Positions 50,979-60,782 of a stretch of DNA of 64,000 nt are shown one piece after another (the first letter of the stretch is position 1; every line of letters begins with the position of its first letter). Source of the DNA: Thermohalobaculum sp963822985 (GTDB lineage Bacteria; Pseudomonadota; Alphaproteobacteria; Rhodobacterales; Rhodobacteraceae); contig CAWGJU010000016.1 in NCBI GenBank assembly GCA_963822985.1, positions 124,001 to 188,000 of the forward strand, given 5' to 3'. The position numbers and the translations under genes are program-made. The notes under the pieces were generated by a model that saw only the letters and a program-made list of their open reading frames with translations, was not told the origin of the DNA and made no database searches.

Positions 50979-52154
50979 TCAGGCTCTCATGCGGCCGGGG
51001 TTCAGGATGCCGTGCGGGTCGAACTTGCCCCGCAACCCGGCGGAAAGGCGGGCGAGCGGCGCGGGTTCGGGCTCGAAGACATCGACCGCGGCGCGCGTCG
51101 CGCCCGAGGAACGGAGCAGCGTGGCGTGCCCGCCGAACCGCCGCGTTTGCGCGCGGATCGCGGCGGCGCCGGCGTCGCCGTCTTCGCCCACCAGCAGCCA
51201 GACGAGCCCGCCGCCCCAGTCGTAGAAGGCGCCGAGAAGCGGGGTCCGCCGGACGGCTTCGACCAGCGCCGGCCCGTCGGAGGGTTTGACCGAGACGCGC
51301 CAGACGGCGCCGGGCCGCCCGCCGAACGGTTCGACGTCGCGGACGCGGCGCCAGAGGGCGGCGGCGTCGGGCGTCACCTCGATCGCCTCGCCGCGGAAGC
51401 GGGAAAGGCGGTCCTTCAGCCTATCGGCCCGGTAGGCGACCGAGCGCTCCAGGCCCTCGACTCGGATCATCGTCAGGACGCCGTCCTCGTCCGGCAGATG
51501 CGCGGCGCCGGCGATGTCGAAGGGCGAGCCGAGCGCGTCCGACATGGCCTCGACCGCCGCTCGGTCGTCGAGCCCGCGCAGCAGCACCGTGGCCGACGCC
51601 TCGGGGGCGGGCAGCACCTTGAAGCCGATCTCGCTCAGCACGCCCAGCGTGCCGTGGCTACCCGCCATCAGCTTGACAAGGTCGAGGCCGGTGACGTTCT
51701 TCATCACGCGGCCGCCATTGGCGACGGGCTGACCGCTGCCGTCGACGAAGCGGACGCCGATCATCGAGTCGCGGCAGGCGCCGCGCTGGATGCGGCGCGG
51801 GCCGGAGGCACCGGTGGCGACCGCGCCGCCGACGGTCGGCTCGCCTCGCGTCCCCATGAGCGCGCGGTGGTCCATCGGCTCGAAGGGCAGCATCTGGCCC
51901 TCGACGGCGAGCGCGGCCTCGACCTCGGCCATAGGCGTTCCGGCGCCGACGACGAGCGTCAGCGCGCCCGGCTCGTAGAGGCGGATGCCGGAGAGGCCGC
52001 GCGTTGAGAGCGTGCGCTCGGCCTGCACCGGACGGCCGAGGCCGGCGCGCGTGGCGCCGCCAGCGATCTCGAGCGGCGTGCGGGACGCGGCGGCGTCGGC
52101 GATCGCCTGTGCCAGCTCCGCCTCGGTGCCCGGCGCGGTGGGCGCGTCCGTCAC
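50979..52154 (-). CDS. glcE: glycolate oxidase subunit GlcE
   Basis: 391 residues from GTG 52154, which overlaps the glcD stop (GTGA). FAD-binding type 4 domain: LEIAGGATRAGLGR, LTLVVGAGTPMAEVEAALA, GTRGEPTVGGAVATGASGPR, VMKNVTGLDLVKLMAGSHGT and the C-terminal LRGKFDPHGILNPGRM. It partners GlcD and GlcF in oxidising glycolate to glyoxylate, feeding C2 metabolism. Confidence 0.94.
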   Translation of the reverse strand: MTDAPTAPGTEAELAQAIADAAASRTPLEIAGGATRAGLGRPVQAERTLSTRGLSGIRLYEPGALTLVVGAGTPMAEVEAALAVEGQMLPFEPMDHRALMGTRGEPTVGGAVATGASGPRRIQRGACRDSMIGVRFVDGSGQPVANGGRVMKNVTGLDLVKLMAGSHGTLGVLSEIGFKVLPAPEASATVLLRGLDDRAAVEAMSDALGSPFDIAGAAHLPDEDGVLTMIRVEGLERSVAYRADRLKDRLSRFRGEAIEVTPDAAALWRRVRDVEPFGGRPGAVWRVSVKPSDGPALVEAVRRTPLLGAFYDWGGGLVWLLVGEDGDAGAAAIRAQTRRFGGHATLLRSSGATRAAVDVFEPEPAPLARLSAGLRGKFDPHGILNPGRMRA

Positions 52155-53587
52155 GCGGCGCTCCGCCGCGCCTCGGAGGTGGCGAGCGGGAAGACCTTGG
52201 CCGGGTTCAGCATCCAGCGCGGGTCGAACACGTCCTTGACGTCCATCTGCGCGGCCAGGTCCGCCGGGCGGTACTGGTGGCCCATCAGGTCGCGCTTTTC
52301 CACGCCGACGCCGTGCTCGCCGGTGAGACATCCGCCGACCTCGACGCACAGCCGGAGGATGTCGGCGCCGAGCGCCTCGGCGCGCTCGAGCTCGCCCTTG
52401 TTCGCATCGAAGACGATCAGCGGGTGCATGTTGCCGTCGCCGGCGTGGAAGACATTGGCGACCTTCAGCCCGTACCGGCGCGAGAGCTCGGCCGTGCGGC
52501 GCAGCACCTCGGGCAAGGCCGAGGTCGGCACCGTGCCGTCGAGGCATATATAGTCGCCGAGCTGGCCCATGGCGCCGAAGGCCGATTTGCGGCCGAGCCA
52601 GATTGCGGCGGCCTCGGCCTCGGACTGCGCCTCGCGCATGACCTTGGGCGAGTGGCGGTCGGCGACCGCCTTGATGGCGGTCAGCTGTTCCTCGATCTCG
52701 GTCTCGGCGCCTTCGACCTCGACGATCAGCAGTGCCTCGACGTCCATCGGATAGCCGGCATGGGCGTGCGCCTCGGTCGCGTCGATGCAGGGCTTGTCCA
52801 TGAACTCGATGGCGACGGGAATCACGCCCGACTTAATGATGTCGGCGACGCAGGCGCCGGCGGTCTCGGAGCTGTCGAAGCCCATCAGAACGGGGCGCGC
52901 GCCCTCGGGTTTCGCCAGGATGCGCAGCCAGGCCTCGGTGACGATGCCGAGCTGGCCCTCCGAGCCGCAGATCAGGCCCAGCAGGTCGTAGCCGGGCGCG
53001 TCGAGATGCGGGCCGCCGATCTGCACGATGTGGCCGTCCGCCATCACCATGCGGACGCCGAGCAGGTTGTTGGTGGTGACCCCGTACTTCAGGCAGTGCG
53101 CGCCGCCCGAGTTCATGGCGATGTTGCCGGCGATAGCGCAGGCGAGCTGGCTCGAGGGATCGGGCGCGTAGAAGAAGCCATCGCCCTGGACGGCGCCGGT
53201 GACGGCGAGATTGGTGATGCCGGACTGCACGTGGACGACGCGGTTGGCATAGTCGACATCCAGCACCTGGTTGAGGCGAGCGACGCCGAGCAATACGCTA
53301 TCGGCGGTCGGCAGCGAGCCGCCGGCCAGCGATGTGCCGGCGCCGCGCGGCACGATCGGCACGCCCTCCTCGGCGCAGACGCGGACGGCATCAGCGATCT
53401 CGTCGGTCGTGCGGGGCAGGAGGACGGCGAGCGGCGGGCAGCGATAGGCGGTCAGCGCGTCGCATTCATAGGCGCGCACCTCCTCGGGCGCCGAGATCAC
53501 GGCGTCGGGGCCGAGCAGCGCCTCGAGCCGGGCGACGATCTGGGCCTTGCGCTGCATGACGCGCGCGTCGGGAACGGGCATTTCCAT
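52151..53587 (-). CDS. glcD: glycolate oxidase subunit GlcD
   Basis: 478 residues from ATG 53587 (GGAGGT upstream). FAD-linked oxidase: VPIVPRGAGTSLAGGSLPTA, YAPDPSSQLACAIAGNIAMN, KYGVTTNNLLGVRMV, GSEGQLGIVTEAWL, and the C-terminal VFHAGDGNMHPLIVFD, GGCLTGEHGVGVEKRDLM and FDPRWMLNPAKVFP. It is the catalytic flavoprotein and first gene of the operon. Confidence 0.96.
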   Translation of the reverse strand: MEMPVPDARVMQRKAQIVARLEALLGPDAVISAPEEVRAYECDALTAYRCPPLAVLLPRTTDEIADAVRVCAEEGVPIVPRGAGTSLAGGSLPTADSVLLGVARLNQVLDVDYANRVVHVQSGITNLAVTGAVQGDGFFYAPDPSSQLACAIAGNIAMNSGGAHCLKYGVTTNNLLGVRMVMADGHIVQIGGPHLDAPGYDLLGLICGSEGQLGIVTEAWLRILAKPEGARPVLMGFDSSETAGACVADIIKSGVIPVAIEFMDKPCIDATEAHAHAGYPMDVEALLIVEVEGAETEIEEQLTAIKAVADRHSPKVMREAQSEAEAAAIWLGRKSAFGAMGQLGDYICLDGTVPTSALPEVLRRTAELSRRYGLKVANVFHAGDGNMHPLIVFDANKGELERAEALGADILRLCVEVGGCLTGEHGVGVEKRDLMGHQYRPADLAAQMDVKDVFDPRWMLNPAKVFPLATSEARRSAA

Positions 53588-53729
53588 GGGGCGACCTCCG
53601 TCGCGGAGAGTTTCATTCGTCAATTTGCGCCTTCGGTCGCGGCGCCGCAAGGCGTGCTCGGCGCGTCCCTCTCAAACAGCCGCGCCGCCCGGCCATGCAG
53701 CCGGCCAACACAGCGTCAGCGCGCACTCA

Positions 53730-55985
53730 TCAGACCAGCGCGGGCAGGGCGGCGGCCAGGGCCTGCAGCTCGGCGCGGGCGCAGGGAGCGCCCTTGGCGC
53801 GGGCCTGCTCGATCGCGGCGCGAACCTCATCGAGATCGGCATTGATGAGCGCGTGCTTCACCGGTCCGATCGAGGCGGAGCGCATCGAGAGCTCGCGGAA
53901 GCCGATGCCCGCCAGCGCCAGCGCGTCCACCGTCCGGCCCGCTGACTCGCCGCAGAAGCAGACAAGGGTGCCGAGGCGGGTGCAGCGCGCGACGATCTGG
54001 CCGAGGAAGTCGAGAAAGGACAGGTTCAGCGTGTCATAGCGCCGGCGCACGCGCTCGTTCTCGCGGTCGGCGGCGTAGTAGAACTGCAGCAGGTCGTTGC
54101 CGCCGACCGAGACGAAGTCGGCGGCCTGGAACAGCCGGTCGGGCGCGTGCACCAGCGACGGCACCTCGAACATCAGCCCCACCTTCAGCGCGCGCGGCGG
54201 CGGGTGGCCATGGCGGGCGAAGCGCGCCACCTCGGCCTCGACCATGGCGCGCGCCTCGAAGAACTCGGCGGCTTCGGCGATCATCGGGAACATGACCGCG
54301 AGCGGGCGTCCTGCTGCCGCCCGGATCAGCGCCTGGATTTGCATGCGGAACAGGAACGGGCGGTCGAGCCCGACCCGGATCGCCCGCCAGCCGAGCGCCG
54401 GGTTCGGCTCGCGCGTGCGGCGCATGTAGGGCAGCACCTTGTCCGAGCCGATGTCGAGGGTGCGGAAAATGACCTCAGCGCCGCCGGCCGCGTCCATGAT
54501 GCTCGCGTAGAGCTCGGACTGCGCGGTGCGGCCGGGCATGCGGTCGCGGATCATGAACTGCAGCTCGGTGCGGTAGAGCCCGACGCCCTCGGCGCCCGAA
54601 CGGGCGAGCGACGGCAGGTCGGCGATGATGCCGGCGTTCATCTTGAGCGCGACCGTCGCTCCGCAGCGCGTGGTCGCCGGCCGGCCGACCAGCGCGCGGT
54701 GCGCGGCCCGCTCCTGGGCGGCGTGGGCTATCTTGCCGCGGAAGTGCTCGAGGATCGCCGGGTCCGGGCGCAGGTGGACATGGCCCGAGTCGCCGTCGAC
54801 GACGATCTCGTCGCCCGGATTGGCATCGCGGGTGATCCGGTCGGCCTGGACGACCATCGGGATGGCCAGCGCGCGGGCGACGATGGCGCAATGCGAGGAG
54901 AGCGAGCCCTCTTCGAGCACCACGGCCGAGATGTGCGGCGCGTGGTCCATCAGCGCGCCCGGGCCGAGATTGCGTGCGACGAGCACGGCGCCCTGAGGGA
55001 TCTCCTCGGGCGGGCCGTCGCCCGGCTGCACCAGATAGCGCAGCAGGCGGTTGGCGACATCGTCGAGGTCGTGCAGTCGCTCGCGCAGATAGGGATCGGG
55101 CGCCCGCTCCATGCGCGAGCGGATGTCGGACTGGACCTTCTCGACGGCGAGCTCGGCGGAGAGGCCCGATTCGATCGCCTCGTGCAGCCGGCGTGCCCAC
55201 CCCTTGTCGTAGGCGACCATCCTGTAGGCCACGAAGATGTCGCGCTCCTCGCCGCCGCGCGCCCCCGTGCGCTCGGTCAGCCGATCGGCGTCGCCGCGCA
55301 GCGCCGCCATCGCCTCGGCGAGGCGATGGCGCTCGGTGTCCGTGTCCTCGGCGATGGGGCGGAAGACGACCATGCGGGGCTCGTGCAGATGGACTGGGCC
55401 GACCGCCGTGCCGTCGCTGGCGGCCGAGCCCTGGATGCGGACGGGGCCGCGCCGCCGGCCGGGGCCTGCGGCGACCCCGCCGGAACCGAGGAAGGCGCCC
55501 GATTCGGTCATCTCGGCGATGACCATGGCGACGGTCTCTAGCGCCTCGATATCGTCCTCCTCGTAGGTACGCGCCGCCTCGTTCTGCACGACCAGCACAC
55601 CCATCACCTCGCCGAGGCGCTGGATCGGCACGCCGACGAACGAGCGATAGCGTTCCTCACCCGTCTCGGGCAGGTAGCGGAAACCGGGCTCGTTCGGCGC
55701 GTCGTCGGTGGCCAACGGCTCGGCGCGCTCGGCAATGCGCCCGACAAGCCCCTGGCCGACGCGCAGCCGCGCCGAATGCACCGAATCGGGATGGAGGCCC
55801 TGGGTGGCGCACAACTCCAGCGTGTTCTCGTCCCGCTTGAGATAGACCGAGCAGACCTCGGCCACCATGCTCGAGGCGACGAGGCCGACGATCTTGTCGA
55901 GGCGCTGCTGGCCGTCGCCCGCGCCGGCCATCACCGTGCGCAGCGTTCTCAGGAGCGCCCGCGAGCCTCCCTTGGTGGCGGGCAT
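53730..55985 (-). CDS. ptsP: PTS-Ntr enzyme I (PEP-protein phosphotransferase) PtsP
   Basis: 751 residues. An N-terminal GAF domain (1-165) with RYRSFVGVPIQRLGEVMGVL is followed by the PEP-utiliser N domain, then the phosphohistidine segment EEGSLSSHCAIVARALAIPM with His365. The PEP-binding barrel has GAEGVGLYRTELQFM, FRTLDIGSDKVLPY, EPNPALGWRAIRVG, VGLMFEVPSLV, FVSVGGNDLLQFYYAADREN and LVCFCGESAGR. It starts the nitrogen-related phosphorelay to NPr and EIIA-Ntr. It lies 58 bp downstream of lysC, an arrangement common in alphaproteobacteria. Confidence 0.95.
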   Translation of the reverse strand: MPATKGGSRALLRTLRTVMAGAGDGQQRLDKIVGLVASSMVAEVCSVYLKRDENTLELCATQGLHPDSVHSARLRVGQGLVGRIAERAEPLATDDAPNEPGFRYLPETGEERYRSFVGVPIQRLGEVMGVLVVQNEAARTYEEDDIEALETVAMVIAEMTESGAFLGSGGVAAGPGRRRGPVRIQGSAASDGTAVGPVHLHEPRMVVFRPIAEDTDTERHRLAEAMAALRGDADRLTERTGARGGEERDIFVAYRMVAYDKGWARRLHEAIESGLSAELAVEKVQSDIRSRMERAPDPYLRERLHDLDDVANRLLRYLVQPGDGPPEEIPQGAVLVARNLGPGALMDHAPHISAVVLEEGSLSSHCAIVARALAIPMVVQADRITRDANPGDEIVVDGDSGHVHLRPDPAILEHFRGKIAHAAQERAAHRALVGRPATTRCGATVALKMNAGIIADLPSLARSGAEGVGLYRTELQFMIRDRMPGRTAQSELYASIMDAAGGAEVIFRTLDIGSDKVLPYMRRTREPNPALGWRAIRVGLDRPFLFRMQIQALIRAAAGRPLAVMFPMIAEAAEFFEARAMVEAEVARFARHGHPPPRALKVGLMFEVPSLVHAPDRLFQAADFVSVGGNDLLQFYYAADRENERVRRRYDTLNLSFLDFLGQIVARCTRLGTLVCFCGESAGRTVDALALAGIGFRELSMRSASIGPVKHALINADLDEVRAAIEQARAKGAPCARAELQALAAALPALV

Positions 55986-56043
55986 CGCCGCCCTCCTTCC
56001 CTCGTGCCGCGCCCGCCAATGTAACGGGAGCAGGGCCCCTCCG

Positions 56044-57285
56044 TCACGCCTTGTCTAGGCCGAAAGCCTTATGCAGCGCCTGGACCGCGAGTTCCAGGTA
56101 GCGGCGGTCGATCAGCACGCTGACCTTGATCTCCGACGTGGTGATGACCTTGATGTTGATGCCTTCGGCGGCCAGGGCCGAGAACATCTTCTGCGCGACG
56201 CCGGCATGGCTGCGCATGCCGATGCCGACGATCGAGACCTTGGCCGTGTCGTCGTCGACGACCATGTCGCGATAGCCGATCGCGCCGCGCGCGCCTTCCA
56301 GCGTCGCCTGGGCGAGGCCGATCTCGTCGGTCGCCAGGCTGAAGGTCATGTCGGTCATGCCATCCATGCCGATGTTCTGCACGATCATGTCGACGTTGAC
56401 GCCCGCCTCCGCCAGCGGTCCGAAGACCGATGCGGCGACACCCGGCCGGTCAGGTACCTGCAGCAGCGTGACCTTGGCCTCGTCGCGCGAATAGGCGATG
56501 CCGCTGACGACATGTTGTTCCACAATTTCCTCCTCGCCGCAGACGAGCGTGCCGGGCACGTCCGCCAGACTAGACAGCACCTGCAGCCGCACCCTGCGCT
56601 GCATGGCGAGCTCGACCGAGCGCGTCTGCAGCACCTTGGCGCCGAGCGAGGCGAGCTCGAGCATCTCCTCGTACGAGATTTTGTCGATTTTGCGGGCGCG
56701 CCGCTCGATGCGCGGGTCCGTGGTGTAGACGCCGTCGACATCGGTGTAGATGTCGCAGCGCTCGGCCTTCAGCGCCGCCGCGAGCGCGACGGCCGAGGTG
56801 TCCGAGCCGCCGCGGCCGAGCGTGGAGATGCGCCCGTCGGGACCGAGCCCCTGGAAGCCCGAGACGACGGCGTGCAGGCCCTCGGCGAATTTCCTGTCGA
56901 GGTTGCCCGTGTCGATCTCGAGGATGCGCGCCGCGCCGTGCGCGCCCGAGGTGCGGATGGGGATCTGCCAGCCCTGCCACGAGCGCGCCGGCACGCCGAT
57001 CTGCTGCAGAGCGAGCGCCATGAGCCCCGAATTGACCTGTTCGCCGCTGGCGACCACCGCGTCGTATTCTCGGGCGTCATAGAGGCCGCGGCCGTTGGAG
57101 CCCGGCGACGAGGCTGCCTCGCGCACCCAGGCGACGAGCTGGTTGGTGGTGCCCGCCATGGCCGAGACGACGACGGCGACGTCGTAGCCGCGCTCGACCT
57201 CGCGCTTGACCTTGGCCGCCGCCTTGCGGATGCGCTCGACATCGGCGAGCGAGGTCCCGCCGAATTTCATTACCAGGCGCGGCAT
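56044..57285 (-). CDS. lysC: aspartate kinase
   Basis: 413 residues. KFGGTSLADVERI at the N-terminus, VVVSAMAGTTNQL, STLGRGGSDTSAVALAAALK and CDIYTDVDGVYTTDPRI form the kinase domain. Two ACT domains follow (VTLLQVPDRPGVAASVFGPL and VSIVGIGMRSHAGVAQKMF) for allosteric control by lysine or threonine. First step of the aspartate amino-acid family and of diaminopimelate synthesis. It is divergent from ftsH. Confidence 0.97.
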   Translation of the reverse strand: MPRLVMKFGGTSLADVERIRKAAAKVKREVERGYDVAVVVSAMAGTTNQLVAWVREAASSPGSNGRGLYDAREYDAVVASGEQVNSGLMALALQQIGVPARSWQGWQIPIRTSGAHGAARILEIDTGNLDRKFAEGLHAVVSGFQGLGPDGRISTLGRGGSDTSAVALAAALKAERCDIYTDVDGVYTTDPRIERRARKIDKISYEEMLELASLGAKVLQTRSVELAMQRRVRLQVLSSLADVPGTLVCGEEEIVEQHVVSGIAYSRDEAKVTLLQVPDRPGVAASVFGPLAEAGVNVDMIVQNIGMDGMTDMTFSLATDEIGLAQATLEGARGAIGYRDMVVDDDTAKVSIVGIGMRSHAGVAQKMFSALAAEGINIKVITTSEIKVSVLIDRRYLELAVQALHKAFGLDKA

Positions 57286-57485
57286 GTTAACCCTCTGGCG
57301 GCGCCGCCGGCCCGCGCGGCGCACCGCGCGCCTATATCGCCATGGTTGCGCACCTGCAAGCGCGCGGGCCACCGGCCGGCCAGCAGCCGGGACAACCTCC
57401 CGCAGGGCGGGCGGAAGGCGATGCGCCGGTCCCGGGGAACCCGGGCGGGCCGGCCGGATTTGGACCCATGACGGGGAGGTATCTG

Positions 57486-59420
57486 ATGCGCTACGAGGCC
57501 AAAGGCACCGACAGGCGCTCCGTGGATCGGGCGGCGGGCCGTCCGGCGAAGCCTGGCTACCGACGTCTTCTCGACGGCACGAGGACGCCGCAGGGCCGCT
57601 TCAACGTCTGGTTCTGGCTGATCGCGTTCGGCGTTTTCCTGATCGTGCAGGCGCTTGTCACCGGGCTGCGCACCGAGCAGCTCTCGTATACCGAGTTCCT
57701 CCGGCTGGCCGAAGCCGGCCGGATCGAGCACGTCCAAATTTCGGATAACTACATCCAGGGCAACTTGCTGCCCGAGCCGCCGGCGACGGACGCCCCGCGC
57801 CCCTTCGTCACGACGCGGGTCGATCCCGAGCTGGTCGACAAGCTTTCCGCGCTCGGCATCGAGGTCGAGGGCACGGTCGAGAGCAATATCCTCCCGACGC
57901 TGCTGTCCTGGGTGATTCCCGTCCTGCTCTTCGTCGGCCTGTGGTTCTTCCTCTCGCGCCGTCTGGCGCAGTCTGGCGGATTGGGCGGCGGGCTGATGCA
58001 GATCGGCAAGTCCAAGGCCAAGATCTACGTCCAGAACGACACCGGGGTCACCTTCGAAAACGTCGCCGGCGTCGACGAGGCCAAGGCCGAGCTGGTCGAG
58101 GTGGTCGATTTCCTCAAGGACCCCGACCGCTATGGCCGGCTGGGCGGGCGGATGCCCAAGGGCATCCTGCTCGTCGGTCCGCCGGGGACGGGCAAGACCA
58201 TGCTCGCCAAGGCGGTGGCGGGCGAGGCCGAGGTGCCGTTCCTGTCGATCTCGGGCTCGGAGTTCGTCGAGATGTTCGTCGGCGTCGGCGCCGCGCGGGT
58301 GCGGGACCTCTTCCAGCAGGCGCGCGAGAAGGCGCCGGCCATCATCTTCATCGACGAGCTCGATGCGCTCGGCCGCGCCCGGGCGCCCGGCGGCACCTAT
58401 GGCGGGCACGACGAGAAGGAGCAGACGCTGAACCAGCTGCTGGTCGAGCTGGACGGGTTCGACACCAAGGAGGCGGGCCTCGTGCTGCTCGGGGCCACGA
58501 ACCGGCCCGAGGTGCTGGACCCCGCGCTGCTCCGCGCCGGCCGCTTCGACCGCCAGGTGTTGGTGGATCGGCCCGACAAGACGGGCCGCATCGCCATCCT
58601 GAAGGTGCACATGCGCAAGGTGACGCTGGCCGATGATGTCGAGCCCGACAAGGTCGCGGCGCTGACCCCGGGCTTCACGGGCGCCGACCTGGCCAACCTC
58701 GTCAACGAGGCGGCGCTGCTCGCCACCCGCCGGGGCGCGGATGCGGTCAGCATGGACGACTTCTCGAACGCCGTCGAGCGCATCGTCGCGGGGCTGGAGA
58801 AGCGCAACCGCCTGATCAACGCGCGCGAGCGCCGGATCGTCGCCTATCACGAGATGGGGCATGCGCTGGCCGCCCTGGTGACGCCGGGGGTGGACCCCGT
58901 GCACAAGGTCTCGATCATCCCGCGCGGCGTCGGCGCGCTCGGCTACACGATCCAGCGCCCGACCGAGGACCGCTTCCTGATGACGGCCGAGGAGTTGACG
59001 AACAAGATGATCGTGCTGCTCGGCGGCCGCGCGGCCGAGCGTATCGTCTTCGGGCATCTCTCGACGGGCGCCGCGGACGATCTGCAGAAGGTGACGGACA
59101 TCGCCCGCGCCATGGTGACGCGCTATGGCATGAGCGAGCGTCTGGGCCACGTCGCCTACGAGCGGGACCGCCGCGGCTTTCTCGGACCCGAGCAGACGAC
59201 GTCGCGCGAACATGGCGACGCGACCAACGATGCGGTCGACGAGGAGGTCCGCAACCTGGTCGCCGGGGCGTTCGAGCGGAGCGTCGCGCTGCTGCAGGAG
59301 CGCCGCGAATTCCTCGACCGCACCGCCGAGGCGCTGCTCGAGCGCGAGACGCTTGACGAGCGTGAGATCGCGGAACTGACGGAGGGCATGAACCGGCAGA
59401 CGCAGCACGCGGCGGAGTGA
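57486..59420 (+). CDS. ftsH: ATP-dependent zinc metalloprotease FtsH (paralogue)
   Basis: 644 residues from ATG 57486, with GGGGAGGT five bases before. Two membrane segments (FWLIAFGVFLIVQALVTG and LLSWVIPVLLFVGLWFFLS) flank a small periplasmic domain. The AAA+ domain has GILLVGPPGTGKTMLAKAVA, pore loop SEFVEMFVGVGAARVRD, IIFIDELDALGR and DPALLRAGRFDRQVLVDRPD. The protease zinc site is VAYHEMGHALAAL (HEMGH instead of the usual HEAGH). The basic N-terminal extension and the gene position suggest it is a second FtsH rather than the main copy, but the main copy is outside the window. Confidence 0.93.
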   Translation: MRYEAKGTDRRSVDRAAGRPAKPGYRRLLDGTRTPQGRFNVWFWLIAFGVFLIVQALVTGLRTEQLSYTEFLRLAEAGRIEHVQISDNYIQGNLLPEPPATDAPRPFVTTRVDPELVDKLSALGIEVEGTVESNILPTLLSWVIPVLLFVGLWFFLSRRLAQSGGLGGGLMQIGKSKAKIYVQNDTGVTFENVAGVDEAKAELVEVVDFLKDPDRYGRLGGRMPKGILLVGPPGTGKTMLAKAVAGEAEVPFLSISGSEFVEMFVGVGAARVRDLFQQAREKAPAIIFIDELDALGRARAPGGTYGGHDEKEQTLNQLLVELDGFDTKEAGLVLLGATNRPEVLDPALLRAGRFDRQVLVDRPDKTGRIAILKVHMRKVTLADDVEPDKVAALTPGFTGADLANLVNEAALLATRRGADAVSMDDFSNAVERIVAGLEKRNRLINARERRIVAYHEMGHALAALVTPGVDPVHKVSIIPRGVGALGYTIQRPTEDRFLMTAEELTNKMIVLLGGRAAERIVFGHLSTGAADDLQKVTDIARAMVTRYGMSERLGHVAYERDRRGFLGPEQTTSREHGDATNDAVDEEVRNLVAGAFERSVALLQERREFLDRTAEALLERETLDEREIAELTEGMNRQTQHAAE

Positions 59421-59588
59421 CGGACTCTGTGACCGGCTGGGCCTGAGAGCGGCTTTCGACTGGGCAGAACCGACACGGCTCAGGCCTTGCACGCGTGCAA
59501 GGCTTACAAGTCGTGTAGATCGCAGCGCAAGTTGGAGAGCTGCGCTTTTGGCGCGTGAGACAGGTGTGCTCGATCGCTCGGAAGCCCT

Positions 59589-60350
59589 CTATCCCTCCAT
59601 GATGCCGGCGACCGTGTAGCCGCCATCCGCCGCGTAGACGTGACCCGTGACGAAGCTCGCCTCGTCCGAGGCGAGAAAGGCGGCGACGGCGGCGACCTCC
59701 TCTGGGCGGCCCCAGCGGGCGAGCGGCATGCGCGCCTTGACGCTGGGCCAGGGCTCCGGCGGCTGGTCTTCGCGCGTCTTGGTCGGTCCGGGCGCCACCG
59801 CGTTGACGCAGATGCCATGCTCGGCGAGCTCGATCGCCATGGTCTGGGTCAGGTTGATGATGCCGGCCTTGGACGCGCCATAGGCGGCACGGCCGCGCCC
59901 GCCGAACAGCCCGGAATTCGAGGCTACGTTGACGATCCGGCCGCCCCGGCCGCCCGCCACCATCCGCCGGGCGGCGCACTGGCCGCACAGGAACGTGCCG
60001 TAGAGATTGGTCCCGAGCACCCGATGCCAGAAGCCGTCCGTCATCTCGAGGAACGGCATCCGGTCCATGATCCCCGCATTGGCGACCAGGATGTCGAGCC
60101 CGCCGCGCGCACTCGCCACCTGGTCGACCAGGCACTCGACCGAGCCGCGATCGGCGACGTCGACCGAGGCGGCAGCGGCGCGCGCGCCGTCCGGATCGAC
60201 GGCGCTGACGGCCGCCTCGGCGGCGGCACGGTCGAGGTCCGCGAAGGTCACGTGCGCGCCATCGGCGTGCAGCCGCGCGGCGATGGCGCGGCCGATGCCG
60301 CGCGCGGCGCCGGTGACGATCGCCACCTTGTCAGCGAGCTTGCCGGTCAT
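59589..60350 (-). CDS. short-chain dehydrogenase/reductase
   Basis: 253-residue classical SDR: cofactor motif VTGAARGIGRAIAARL, DVADRGSV, LVANAGIM, catalytic Ser in NVASNSGLFGG and YxxxK in AAYGASKAGIINL, PGPTKT, and the C-terminal TGHVYAADGGYTVAGIMEG. Asp in FADLDR after beta-2 suggests NAD preference. It is third in a leftward run with mch and a small barrel protein, so its substrate may be a hydroxyacyl derivative; this is inference. Confidence 0.9.
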   Translation of the reverse strand: MTGKLADKVAIVTGAARGIGRAIAARLHADGAHVTFADLDRAAAEAAVSAVDPDGARAAAASVDVADRGSVECLVDQVASARGGLDILVANAGIMDRMPFLEMTDGFWHRVLGTNLYGTFLCGQCAARRMVAGGRGGRIVNVASNSGLFGGRGRAAYGASKAGIINLTQTMAIELAEHGICVNAVAPGPTKTREDQPPEPWPSVKARMPLARWGRPEEVAAVAAFLASDEASFVTGHVYAADGGYTVAGIMEG

Positions 60351-60386
60351 CGACGGTTTTCCATGATTTCAACCAGGCTGCGCCGG

Positions 60387-60731
60387 CTACCTGACCTTGT
60401 AGACAACGGCGCTGCGGTTCGAGGTATGCGCCCTGATGTGCGGCCAGCGGCCGCGCTCCACGGCCGCCTTCCAGGGGTCGGAGGTGAGGACGTCGGGCGA
60501 ATCGATCTCGTAGATCGCGGAGTAGACGGGGCGGGGCGCCGGCATTTCCTTCACCTCTCCCCCCAGGAACATAGAGAAGGCCTGGCCCTTCATGCGCTTG
60601 GCCGCGCGGACGCCCGGCACCTCGAGCAGATAGGGAACGTGCTCGGTGTCGTAGATCTCGTTGAACTCGTCCTCGTGACCGCGCTCGACGTCCATCGAGA
60701 CGACCAGGACATAAGGCGCTTCGATCGGCAT
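60387..60731 (-). CDS. small dimeric alpha-beta barrel (EthD/ABM-like) protein
   Basis: 114 residues. APYVLVVSMDVERGHEDEFN, YDTEHVPYLLEVPGVRAAKR and YSAIYEIDSPDVLTS follow the pattern of EthD/DUF4286-type ferredoxin-fold proteins that include small monooxygenases and stress barrels. No catalytic claim can be made. It lies between mch (upstream, 51 bp) and the SDR gene (downstream, 36 bp), same strand, so it is probably co-transcribed. Confidence 0.75.
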   Translation of the reverse strand: MPIEAPYVLVVSMDVERGHEDEFNEIYDTEHVPYLLEVPGVRAAKRMKGQAFSMFLGGEVKEMPAPRPVYSAIYEIDSPDVLTSDPWKAAVERGRWPHIRAHTSNRSAVVYKVR

Positions 60732-60782
60732 GGGCGGCCTCCTCTGATGTTTCGACCATAGCGACGATGTTCGCGGCGGGCG

